From assembly GCA_026706225.1 (NCBI GenBank), contig JAPOZE010000243.1:1-5960 (forward strand): 5,960 nucleotides of DNA. The letters are read 5' to 3'. The DNA comes from Acidobacteriota bacterium (lineage in GTDB: Bacteria; Acidobacteriota; Terriglobia; Versatilivoradales; Versatilivoraceae). Shown piece after piece: positions 1 through 5,813 of this stretch. The notes beneath the pieces are model-generated. The model did not search any database. It had not been told where the DNA came from and saw only the letters and a list, made by a program, of their open reading frames with translations. Both the position numbers and the translations under genes were made by a program. Positions within the stretch are counted from its first letter, which is position 1, and every line of letters begins with the position of its first letter.

Positions 1-495
1 GAAGTTGATGATGCCGGCCTTGGTGGCTTCGTAGAGCGATCCCTGATGCGTGCCCCCGAGGCCGTGGACCGAAGACATGGTCACGATCTTGCCGCCCCCG
101 TGCCCGGCCATGAGCCGGGCTCCTTCTCTGACCGTCAGGTAGGTGCCGATCAAGTTGGTCCGAATGACCCGCTGGAAATCATCCAGGGTGGAATCGAGCA
201 AGGGTCTGGAAACTCCGATCCCGGCGTTGGCGACCAGGATATCCAGACGGCCGAAACGGTCGTGGGTGGCTGCGAACAGCTTCTTGACCTGGGATTCTTC
301 CGAGACATCGGTTCTCACGACTTCGGCCCGGCGCCCCAGGCCGGTCACCTTGGAGGCCGTATTTTCGGCTTCCGCCCGGTCGCTGCGGTAGACCACCACG
401 CAGTCCGCGCCCTCGGCGGCAAAGGCCTCGCAAATGCCGGCTCCCAGGCCACCGGAGGCCCCGGTAACAACCGCTGTCTTGTCCTTGAGTCGCAT
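1..495 (-). CDS. Classical short-chain dehydrogenase/reductase, N-terminal 165 residues (3' end outside window)
   Basis: This is an NAD(P)-dependent oxidoreductase of the classical SDR family, probably cytoplasmic and acting on an alcohol, ketone or sugar. The Rossmann glycine motif TGASGGLG lies at residues 11-18 and the NAG motif at 90-92. The catalytic tetrad is complete: N114, S142 (in MSSVHG), Y155 and K159 (YEATK). Arg37 directly after the second beta strand (VVVYRSD) favours NADP(H), which is an inference from family rules. The frame is open through the left edge, so the substrate-binding C-terminal third is missing. The ATG at 495 was chosen because a strong GGAG sits 5 nt upstream and the protein then starts as MRLKDKTAVVTG, typical of the family. 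It lies 15 bp downstream of the aldo/keto reductase stop, so the two are probably co-transcribed. The overall look is FabG or glucose-dehydrogenase-like, but the substrate cannot be assigned. Confidence 0.93.
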   Translation of the reverse strand, partial: MRLKDKTAVVTGASGGLGAGICEAFAAEGADCVVVYRSDRAEAENTASKVTGLGRRAEVVRTDVSEESQVKKLFAATHDRFGRLDILVANAGIGVSRPLLDSTLDDFQRVIRTNLIGTYLTVREGARLMAGHGGGKIVTMSSVHGLGGTHQGSLYEATKAGIINF

Positions 496-500
496 CCTGT

Positions 501-508
501 CTCCTTTC
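501..508 (-). promoter_or_regulatory. Shine-Dalgarno of the short-chain dehydrogenase
   Basis: The minus strand reads GAAAGGAG, then 5 nt, then ATG at 495. It lies in the 15-bp gap after the aldo/keto reductase stop. It fixes the dehydrogenase start and supports translation from a shared transcript. Confidence 0.75.
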
Positions 509-510
509 AG

Positions 511-1413
511 TCAGGTCTGTCCGATCCAGGACGCTTCCGCCACTTCGCGCCAACGCCTGCGGATGGCGTCGAATTGAAGGGAGGGCAGGGGACCGGCTTC
601 GAGCAGGGTGGCGTTCTGCTTCCACCTGCCGGGCGTCAGCGTGCCCACGATGGCCGTGTGCACGCCGGGGGCGCTCAAGGTGAATCGCAGCGCCGTCGAA
701 ATCGAAGTCTCCAGCCCATCCTTGATAAAGGGATAGTCCAGGCGCTGGAGGCGATCCCAGTAGGTGTGGTGATAGGAGTTGGAGGGCTTGTGTCCGGTTC
801 TCCAGGCTGCATTGGCCAGAGGTCGCTTGGCGATCACGCCGAGGTGCTGCTCGAGGGCCAGGGGAAGGGCCAGATCCAGCGCTTCCTGATCGGCAATGCT
901 GATGGAAATCTGCAGGCAATCGAAGGCTTGGCATTGCACCGCGTAGTGGGCTGCCCGGCTGTCGCCGCTGTAACCGATGTAGCGGCAATAACCCCGCTCC
1001 CGTGCACGCTGCAGGGTGTCGATCACCGTTCCCTTGAGCAGTTCGTCTTCCGAGCACGTGTGCAACTGGATCAGGTCCAGGCAGTCGGTTCGCAGTCGCC
1101 GCAGGCTGCGTTGGATGCTGCCCAGCAGCGAATCCGGCCGCCAGTCTTCTCGTGGCATTCCTTCCGGATGACCGCACTTGGTGAACAGGAAGTAGTCCCG
1201 GCGGCGTCCTGAAACGGCCCTTCCGATAAGCTCCTCGCTGGCTCCGTAGCACTCGCCGGTATCGATCAGGTTCAATCCCTCGTCCAAAGCGGAGTTGAGC
1301 AGGCTTGTCACCGTCGCCAAGGATGCCCCCGGACCTTCCAGGCCGATTTCGGCGCCCCCGAAACCGAGGATACTGACCTCCATGTCCGTCTTGCCCAGTC
1401 TTCTGGTTTCCAT
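511..1413 (-). CDS. Aldo/keto reductase
   Basis: This is a cytoplasmic NADPH-dependent aldo/keto reductase with a TIM-barrel fold, 300 residues, a normal length for the superfamily. The N-terminus (TRRLGKTDMEVSILGFGG) is the usual opening. The catalytic tetrad is visible: D51 and Y56 in LIDTGECYG, K79 in LFTKCG and H118 in LIQLHT. The C-terminal cofactor segment VGTLTPGRWKQN (G257, R263, N267) matches the NADP-phosphate-binding motif. The frame extends 6 nt further upstream to a TTG at 1419, but that codon directly abuts the AAGGG ribosome-binding site. The ATG at 1413 has a proper 6-nt spacing and is preferred. It is the first gene of a pair with the downstream short-chain dehydrogenase. Two oxidoreductases in tandem suggest one pathway, perhaps sugar or aldehyde metabolism, but the substrate is unknown. 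Confidence 0.93.
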   Translation of the reverse strand: METRRLGKTDMEVSILGFGGAEIGLEGPGASLATVTSLLNSALDEGLNLIDTGECYGASEELIGRAVSGRRRDYFLFTKCGHPEGMPREDWRPDSLLGSIQRSLRRLRTDCLDLIQLHTCSEDELLKGTVIDTLQRARERGYCRYIGYSGDSRAAHYAVQCQAFDCLQISISIADQEALDLALPLALEQHLGVIAKRPLANAAWRTGHKPSNSYHHTYWDRLQRLDYPFIKDGLETSISTALRFTLSAPGVHTAIVGTLTPGRWKQNATLLEAGPLPSLQFDAIRRRWREVAEASWIGQT

Positions 1414-1419
1414 CTCCAA

Positions 1420-1424
1420 CCCTT
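1420..1424 (-). promoter_or_regulatory. Shine-Dalgarno of the aldo/keto reductase
   Basis: The minus strand reads AAGGG, then TTGGAG (6 nt), then ATG at 1413. The spacing supports the ATG over the upstream in-frame TTG at 1419. Confidence 0.55.
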
Positions 1425-1453
1425 ATCCCACCATTGGTTGATTAGGCTATCAC

Positions 1454-1495
1454 AGTGAATGGCGAATAATGGATTGTGGTCAGTGGTCAGTGATT
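1454..1495. repeat. Degenerate heptanucleotide tandem repeat
   Basis: On the plus strand six 7-nt units follow one another: AGTGAAT, GGCGAAT, AATGGAT, TGTGGTC, AGTGGTC, AGTGATT. The best-conserved part is GGTCAGTGGTCAGT at 1478-1491, an exact duplication of 7 nt. The repeat lies in the 190-bp intergenic region between the barrel gene and the aldo/keto reductase. No clear sigma70 promoter and no U-tract terminator were found in that region. Heptameric tandem repeats of this style are known in several bacterial groups (for example the STRR repeats of cyanobacteria). Relatedness to those is not implied. Confidence 0.5.
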
Positions 1496-1603
1496 TGATC
1501 GACAGGTTTATCGGCGAGCGCAGCCGCCAACGCCTCGGGTGTGGTGGAGGTGACCGTCGCCGGAGCGACTTCGGGGATGATGGGTGGCAAACGAGACGGA
1601 ACG

Positions 1604-2551
1604 CTAATGCTTGGGAGACAGGAAGGAATCGAACTGCTTGGTCAGGCCGAACACGATACCCGACCGGGGGGAGTGGTGTGCCAGGCCGGCCACGGCGGCC
1701 ACGTCCCAACGCAAACCGCCGGCGTGGACCTGGAGACCCAGGCGAAACTGGGAGAGGCTCTCGGTACCCAGGGGCGCCTGGTGGCGGCTGTTGCGGTGGC
1801 CGAATACCTCGCTGGCGAGATTGACCTTGGAGGTGACGGGGTAGATTCCGGCCAGCCCATAGAGCATGACGTCGTTTTGCACACCCGCCAGAATGGGGTT
1901 GGCCAGGATCCCCAATCCAAGATTGCCGAAGACGTGAAGTTTGCCGAAGTGCTTTCCCAGCAGAATGCCGCCGCGATACTGGGTGGCGTTGAGGCCGAGG
2001 CCCTTGGCGGTGGATGCATTGGGCACCTGAACCGAAGTGAAGAAGCCGAAGGACGGCTTGAGGTCCGATTCGTGCAGCATGCGTATCTTGCTGGAAAGGA
2101 AGAGGTCCCCGTAGTCGCTGGTTGCGGTTCCGCCGGAACTCAAATGGGGCCTCACCGGGGCAGGGGTGGCCTCCGTAACCGAGAGCAGGTTGTGCGCCGT
2201 CCAGTCCATCTGCACTTCCGCCACCCCGGCCAGGCTGATATGCAGTCCCATGATTCCCAGGCCGGTCTGATCCCCTCGCAGCCCGGAGACGGGAAACTTG
2301 GCGTCCTGCAGGAAGTCGAACCCGAATTCCAGGGAGGCGCGGCCCGCTTTCAGGATGGTGGGGTCTTCGGTCTGCAAGGGGCGCTGCTGTGCGTTCGCGG
2401 GGAGGGCACACATCGCCAGAACCGGCACCAGGGCGCAAAGCCGACGGACGGCCCGGACTGTCCATCGAAAAACGGGGCGGGAAGGACTGGACGGATGGGA
2501 GCGGCCGAATTGCGATGTCGCAAGACTGGACGGCGGGATGGCCTGTTTCAT
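1604..2551 (-). CDS. Predicted outer-membrane beta-barrel protein, function unknown
   Basis: The product is 315 residues, probably exported and inserted in the outer membrane. After a long polar N-terminus, a signal peptide is visible: arginines at 33-37, a hydrophobic core LCALVPVLAMCALP (38-51), and a likely signal peptidase I site ANA|QQ after residue 54. Cys48 is preceded by Met, so a lipobox is unlikely. The mature part begins QQRPLQTEDPTILKAGR, then shows alternating hydrophobic/polar strands rich in Gly and aromatics (ASLEFGFDFLQD, GGILLGKHFGKLHVFGNLGLG, FRLGLQVHAGGLRWDVAAVAG). It ends near an aromatic-terminated strand SGIVFGLTKQF. That pattern indicates a beta barrel of the loosely defined transporter/porin-like type. 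The ATG at 2551 has no good Shine-Dalgarno, and a TTG lies immediately before it at 2554. No in-frame start lies nearer the signal peptide. It starts 38 bp after rsmE and may be read through from it. The substrate is unknown. Confidence 0.8.
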   Translation of the reverse strand: MKQAIPPSSLATSQFGRSHPSSPSRPVFRWTVRAVRRLCALVPVLAMCALPANAQQRPLQTEDPTILKAGRASLEFGFDFLQDAKFPVSGLRGDQTGLGIMGLHISLAGVAEVQMDWTAHNLLSVTEATPAPVRPHLSSGGTATSDYGDLFLSSKIRMLHESDLKPSFGFFTSVQVPNASTAKGLGLNATQYRGGILLGKHFGKLHVFGNLGLGILANPILAGVQNDVMLYGLAGIYPVTSKVNLASEVFGHRNSRHQAPLGTESLSQFRLGLQVHAGGLRWDVAAVAGLAHHSPRSGIVFGLTKQFDSFLSPKH

Positions 2552-2589
2552 CAAGAGCGGATACTATTGCAAGGCCGGTGCGGACGCAA

Positions 2590-3327
2590 TCAATTTTCCG
2601 GAAACAGTTCGTACCGCAAAAGGGCCGCCGCAACCGTGGCGGCGGTCTCGGTTCTGAGGGTGCTGAGGCCCACTTGGACCGCTTGAAAACCGCTGCGCAG
2701 AAAGGTTTCGCATTCGTCGCCGGTCCATCCGCCTTCAGGGCCGACGGCAAAGGCCACCGATGACCAGGATTTGCCTCGGAGCAGTCGCTTGAGGGGCATG
2801 GCCCGGGGAGAGGCCTGAAGGAGAAGCTTCAGATCGGATTCCACGGCTTCACAAACCTCACGGCACTCCAGGGGTGGATAGAGTGTAGGGATGGTCGAAC
2901 GACGGCACTGCTTGGCCGCGTTGACCAGGATGGTCCTCCACCGTTCCAGCTTGGCCCGTCTCCGTTCCGGGGAGATCCTGACCAACGAACGGCGACCTTG
3001 AACCAGGTAGATCTCGGAAACCTCGAGTTCAGTGGCTTTCTGCAGAATCCAGGTCAACCGATCGGATTTGCATAGGGCCTGGACCAGCTTCAGCCGGACT
3101 TGCGGCTCGGCTGCCTCCGAAAGTAGAGACACGTCCACCAATCGGACCCGGTTTCCCGATATCTCCCCGACTCGGGCCGACCACAAGCGCCCCCTTCCGT
3201 CGGTGAGTTCCACGCCGGTGCCCATCTCCGCCCGCAGGACATGAATCAGGTGGTGAGCCTCGCGTTCTTCCAGCATTGCCACGCCACCGCTGGGGGGCGT
3301 GTCCAGAACAAATCTTCGGACCGGCAT
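2590..3327 (-). CDS. rsmE: 16S rRNA (uracil(1498)-N3)-methyltransferase RsmE
   Basis: RsmE is a SPOUT-class enzyme that uses S-adenosylmethionine to methylate N3 of U1498 in 16S rRNA of the 30S subunit. The product is 245 residues, the usual family length. An N-terminal PUA-like RNA-binding part includes HHLIHVLR (25-32). The SPOUT domain shows KSDRLTWILQKATELEV (87-103), AAKQCRRSTIP (137-147), the SAM-binding loop GPEGGWT (196-202) and the C-terminal knot motif LRTETA (224-229). Two positions look unusual from memory of the family: GRRS at 111-114 where ERS is common, and GLST before LRTETA where GPRI or similar is common. The core motifs are intact, so the gene is probably functional. The ATG at 3327 gives the standard MPVRRFVL opening. 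Only a weak GGGG lies 6 nt upstream. It follows prmA by 81 bp, the classic prmA-rsmE order. Confidence 0.94.
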   Translation of the reverse strand: MPVRRFVLDTPPSGGVAMLEEREAHHLIHVLRAEMGTGVELTDGRGRLWSARVGEISGNRVRLVDVSLLSEAAEPQVRLKLVQALCKSDRLTWILQKATELEVSEIYLVQGRRSLVRISPERRRAKLERWRTILVNAAKQCRRSTIPTLYPPLECREVCEAVESDLKLLLQASPRAMPLKRLLRGKSWSSVAFAVGPEGGWTGDECETFLRSGFQAVQVGLSTLRTETAATVAAALLRYELFPEN

Positions 3328-3408
3328 GGTGGGCCCCGATGGACAGGATTTTCCGTAACCGGGAGAGCAACCCAGTACAGCTTCCAGTGGTTGCCGGGCG
3401 AGGAAAGC

Positions 3409-4290
3409 TCACGCAGGCCTATGCGCTTTCCTTGAAAACACCAGGCACCGCCATTCTCCCTTGGCGACCTCTCGAGACAGCGTCAGCGGCAGGTCGCGAA
3501 TGTTCGCCGACCGACAGAGACCCGCTGCATCCCGCTCCAGCAACCCGGAGAGAATGAGGCAGCCCTGCGGTTTGAGGAGTTGGCCGAAGTCGTCGAGTTT
3601 TTGCCGAATCAATTTGCCCTCCAGGTTGGCCAGGACAACGTCGAATCGGCTTCCGGAGAGAGCCTCGACTTCTCCGGTGAACAGGCGGGCCTGCTGCTCA
3701 ACCCGATTGCGGCGGCAGTTGGCGCGGGCCACCTGGATGGCTGCCGGATCGATATCGCAGGCCAGGACACTTTCAGCCCCCAATTTGGCGGCGGCGATGG
3801 CCAGAATCCCGGATCCGGTGCCGATGTCCAGCACGGCTCTGCCGTTCAAGGGCAGTCTTTCCAGCGTTTCCAGGCAGAGTTGGGTCGATTCGTGGGTACC
3901 GGTGCCAAAGGCCATTTGGGGCTCCAGCCACAGGGAAATGCGGTTCCGGACAGCAGTCCCGGAAACGTTTGGCCCGGGAATGATCCAGAAACGGGTTCCG
4001 ACTGGAAAAGGCTTCAAATCGCGGCGCCATTCCTCGAGCCAATCCCTTTCCTGCTCGACTCCGGTGGCGCAGGCGGCGATCGGGAGAACTGACTCTCGAC
4101 ATCGGGACTGGAAATCGCTGTGCACGCGACCGATGTCGCTGGATGGATCGAAGTAGGCTCTCAGCAGGACCTCTCCCGATTTCAGCGGCTGTTCGTGAAT
4201 GCCTCGGGTCCCCATTTCGGCAACGATGGCCGAAATCGATTCAAGATGCCGGGGTTGGAGAGAGAACTGAAGATAGTTCCACTGTCGCAT
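3409..4290 (-). CDS. prmA: Ribosomal protein L11 methyltransferase PrmA
   Basis: PrmA is a SAM-dependent class I methyltransferase that trimethylates ribosomal protein L11. The N-terminal substrate-recognition domain opens with MRQWNYLQFSLQP and includes DWLEEWRRDLKPFPVG (83-98). The linker and catalytic signature is EPQMAFGTGTH (123-133). SAM motif I is VLDIGTGSG (153-161), followed by the acidic DID (179-181) and the post-motif ANLEG (221-225). With the ATG at 4290 the protein is 293 residues, the typical PrmA length, and the first residues align with the usual family start. The frame stays open upstream to a GTG at 4329. That 13-residue extension is mostly encoded by the terminal inverted repeat of the adjacent mobile-like element and is not family sequence. 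No clear Shine-Dalgarno precedes either start. The element ends 23 bp upstream of the ATG and has probably altered the gene's transcription. Confidence 0.94.
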   Translation of the reverse strand: MRQWNYLQFSLQPRHLESISAIVAEMGTRGIHEQPLKSGEVLLRAYFDPSSDIGRVHSDFQSRCRESVLPIAACATGVEQERDWLEEWRRDLKPFPVGTRFWIIPGPNVSGTAVRNRISLWLEPQMAFGTGTHESTQLCLETLERLPLNGRAVLDIGTGSGILAIAAAKLGAESVLACDIDPAAIQVARANCRRNRVEQQARLFTGEVEALSGSRFDVVLANLEGKLIRQKLDDFGQLLKPQGCLILSGLLERDAAGLCRSANIRDLPLTLSREVAKGEWRCLVFSRKAHRPA

Positions 4291-4313
4291 GGAAGTTTGA
4301 ATGGAGGGACAAT

Positions 4314-4333
4314 AGCCCGCGTTTCTCACCAGG
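4314..4333 (+). repeat. Left terminal inverted repeat
   Basis: The plus strand reads AGCCCGCGTTTCTCACCAGG. Its reverse complement matches 4541-4560 with one mismatch (C versus T at the 13th base). It overlaps a small hairpin, CACCAG-GTCG-CTGGTG at 4327-4342. It contains the GTG at 4329 that would act as a false upstream start for prmA. Confidence 0.8.
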
Positions 4334-4417
4334 TCGCTGGTGGCACAATGAAAAGTAGTTTGTCTTCAGTACCCTTATTGACTCCATGGTGAGGGCGTGC
4401 GGATAACAGACGGCGCT

Positions 4418-4540
4418 GGGCATGCCCTGGCTGGTCTTTTTCCCTTCAGCGCGCACATGCTCCCTCGACCGTAGTGACCGCTACGCTCTTCGGTCGCGAG
4501 CACGCGCTGAAGGGAAAAATCCTGCGCCATGATCATGCCC
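4418..4540. repeat. Large imperfect palindrome with a perfect 17-bp core inverted repeat
   Basis: The core arms are TTTTTCCCTTCAGCGCG at 4437-4453 and its exact reverse complement at 4503-4519. Pairing continues inward with TGCTC (4458-4462) to GAGCA (4498-4502), and CGACCG (4466-4471) to CGGTCG (4491-4496), leaving a 19-nt loop. Outside the core, two perfect 10-bp palindromes sit at roughly symmetric places: GGGCATGCCC (4418-4427) and CATGATCATG (4528-4537). In either direction the T run is at the 5' foot and the A run at the 3' foot of the stem, so this is not a standard intrinsic terminator. It could form a cruciform or a long RNA hairpin. Confidence 0.8.
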
Positions 4541-4560
4541 CCTGGTGAGAAATGCGGGCT
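4541..4560 (+). repeat. Right terminal inverted repeat
   Basis: The plus strand reads CCTGGTGAGAAATGCGGGCT, the inverted partner of 4314-4333 at 19 of 20 positions. It abuts the right end of the large palindrome, while the left repeat is separated from it by 84 bp, so the element is asymmetric. Confidence 0.8.
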
Positions 4561-4654
4561 GGCAGGCGGCAAGTCCTGACGAACCGGAGCCCGATGGGAG
4601 GCCTGCGGTCCAAGGCCTGTCCGGCAGGGAAGGCGGCATGAGAGAGGCGGGTCC

Positions 4655-4671
4655 CCTGGGATCAACCCAGG
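4655..4671 (-). other. Short hairpin enclosing the dnaJ stop codon
   Basis: The minus strand reads CCTGGG-TTGAT-CCCAGG, a 6-bp stem with the TGA of dnaJ in the loop. No U run follows, so it is not a convincing intrinsic terminator. It could affect mRNA 3' stability or be a chance palindrome. Confidence 0.3.
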
Positions 4672-5777
4672 ATGTCCTTGACCCTGTCGAACAATCCGCG
4701 CTCCAGGGGCTTGTTCTCCACCGGAGTCAGTTCCGCCAATTGCTCCAGCAAGCGGCGTTGTTGCCGATTGAGCTTCCTGGGAGTCACCACGTTGACGGAG
4801 ACGAATTCGTCGCCGCGGCCGCGGCCGTTGACGCCGGGGATGCCCTTGCCTCTCAATCGAAAGACCTTGCCGCTTTGAGTGCCTGGCGGGATCGACAGGG
4901 TTTCCTCTCCTTCCAGGGTAGGGACCCTGAGGGTCGCACCCAGCGCCGCCTGGGCGAAGCTGATGGGAATCCTGCAGTGAATGTCGTTCTCCTGGCGCTC
5001 GAAGATTTCATGGTCTCCCACTCTCAAGACCACGTAGAGGTCTCCCGGCGGTCCACCCTGGAGCCCGCCTTCACCCTCGCCGGAGTACCTGACCCTGGAA
5101 CCGGTGTCCACTCCGGCCGGAATGGTCACCTGGAGGAAACGCTCCCGGCGAATGCGACCCTCTCCCCGGCAGTCGGCGCAACGGTCCTTGACCAGCCGTC
5201 CCGACCCCTGGCAATGGTGGCAGGTGCGGCTGATGCTGAAAAACCCCTGCTGGTAACGCATCTGGCCCTGTCCGTGGCAGGTGGGGCAGGTGGTGGGCGC
5301 CGCCCCGGGGGGGAATCCGGAACCCTGACAAGTCCCGCATGCCTCCATGCGCGGCACCTTGATCCTGGTCTTCATTCCAAAGGCCGCGTCCATGAAGTCG
5401 ATCTGCAGGTCGTACCGGAGGTCGGCTCCCCTGCGCGCGGAGGATTGCCGGCGGGAAGATGATCCGAACAGGTCGCCGAAACCGAAAAAGTCGCCAAAAA
5501 TGTCTCCGAACTCCGAAAAGATGGTCGGGTCGAAGCCGGCCCCACCGCTGCCGCTGACCGAACTGTGGCCGAAACGGTCATACTGGGCCCGCTTTTGGGG
5601 ATCGCCCAGCACACTGTAGGCCTCTGCCGCTTCCTTGAATTTTTCCTCGGCGGACCGGTCTCCCGGATTCTTGTCGGGATGGTACTTGACGGCGTTCCGG
5701 CGATAGGCGCTCTTGATCTCCTGGTCGGAGGCCGATTTGGAAACACCGAGGACTTCGTAGTAATCCCGCTTGCTCAA
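4662..5777 (-). CDS. dnaJ: Chaperone protein DnaJ (type I Hsp40)
   Basis: DnaJ is the cytoplasmic co-chaperone that delivers unfolded clients to DnaK and stimulates its ATPase. The product is 371 residues with the full type I layout. The J domain spans 1-70 with HPD at 33-35. A Gly/Phe-rich region runs from about 75 to 106 (FGDIFGDFFGFGDLFG). The zinc-binding region has four complete CxxCxGxG motifs: CGTCQGSG (147-154), CPTCHGQG (164-171), CHHCQGSG (186-193) and CADCRGEG (200-207). The C-terminal client-binding domains follow, up to about 345. The start is TTG at 5777: it gives MSKRDYYEVLGV, the standard opening, and AGGGAG lies 9 nt upstream. It follows grpE by 36 bp, so the two are surely one operon. 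dnaK is absent from the position between them where many genomes carry it. Confidence 0.97.
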   Translation of the reverse strand: MSKRDYYEVLGVSKSASDQEIKSAYRRNAVKYHPDKNPGDRSAEEKFKEAAEAYSVLGDPQKRAQYDRFGHSSVSGSGGAGFDPTIFSEFGDIFGDFFGFGDLFGSSSRRQSSARRGADLRYDLQIDFMDAAFGMKTRIKVPRMEACGTCQGSGFPPGAAPTTCPTCHGQGQMRYQQGFFSISRTCHHCQGSGRLVKDRCADCRGEGRIRRERFLQVTIPAGVDTGSRVRYSGEGEGGLQGGPPGDLYVVLRVGDHEIFERQENDIHCRIPISFAQAALGATLRVPTLEGEETLSIPPGTQSGKVFRLRGKGIPGVNGRGRGDEFVSVNVVTPRKLNRQQRRLLEQLAELTPVENKPLERGLFDRVKDILG

Positions 5778-5786
5778 AGCGACTAT

Positions 5787-5792
5787 CTCCCT
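5787..5792 (-). promoter_or_regulatory. Shine-Dalgarno of dnaJ (decides a TTG start)
   Basis: The minus strand reads AGGGAG, then 9 nt, then TTG at 5777. There is no in-frame ATG or GTG near the conserved KRDYYEVLGV start. This site together with the family alignment makes TTG the likely initiation codon. Confidence 0.6.
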
Positions 5793-5813
5793 GAACCGTC
5801 TTCCTGCACCGTT

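Larger units (their letters stand above)
4314..4560. mobile_element. MITE-like non-autonomous element between dnaJ and prmA
   Basis: This is a 247-bp segment bounded by 20-bp inverted repeats that agree at 19 of 20 positions. It encodes no transposase or convincing gene. Its order from left to right is: left terminal repeat (4314-4333), about 84 bp of unstructured sequence (4334-4417), a large imperfect palindrome (4418-4540), and the right terminal repeat (4541-4560). No target-site duplication is evident (left flank GGGACAAT, right flank GGCAGGCG), so the exact ends or the mechanism remain open. It occupies most of the 371-bp gap in an otherwise compact gene run. The remaining gap, 4561-4661, holds only short repeats such as two AGGCCTG copies. 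That this is mobile is an inference from structure. The alternative is a large structured RNA or regulatory palindrome. Confidence 0.6.

Noticed and set aside
46..1212. A 388-codon plus-strand open frame
   Set aside because: It is antisense to both the short-chain dehydrogenase and the aldo/keto reductase, which have complete catalytic motifs. Its protein is low-complexity Gly/Gln-rich with no motif. It is a high-GC shadow frame.
2562..2590. A promoter for the barrel gene (TTGCGT, 17 bp, TAGTAT)
   Set aside because: The -35 matches the consensus at only 3 of 6 positions and the -10 at 4 of 6, too weak to annotate as a site.
1541..2686. A 381-codon plus-strand open frame
   Set aside because: It is antisense to the barrel gene, with no recognisable domain. 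The minus-strand product has a signal peptide and barrel-like strands.
1308..2750. A 480-codon minus-strand open frame
   Set aside because: It overlaps the barrel gene, the end of rsmE and the start of the aldo/keto reductase out of frame, and its translation is Pro/Arg-rich and motif-free.
4378..4407. A plus-strand promoter-like pair, TTGACT and GATAAC, with an 18-bp spacer
   Set aside because: No plus-strand gene lies downstream and the -10 matches only 4 of 6 positions, so it is probably coincidence inside the element.
4437..4519. A bidirectional intrinsic terminator at the 17-bp inverted repeat
   Set aside because: In both reading directions the stem ends in A and not T, so the required U tract after the hairpin is missing.
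4241..4665. Small minus-strand open frames in the dnaJ-prmA gap
   Set aside because: They run through the terminal repeats and the palindrome of the mobile-like element, have no ribosome-binding site and show no domain.
4545..5462. A 305-codon plus-strand open frame
   Set aside because: It lies opposite dnaJ, whose four zinc motifs and J domain are beyond doubt.
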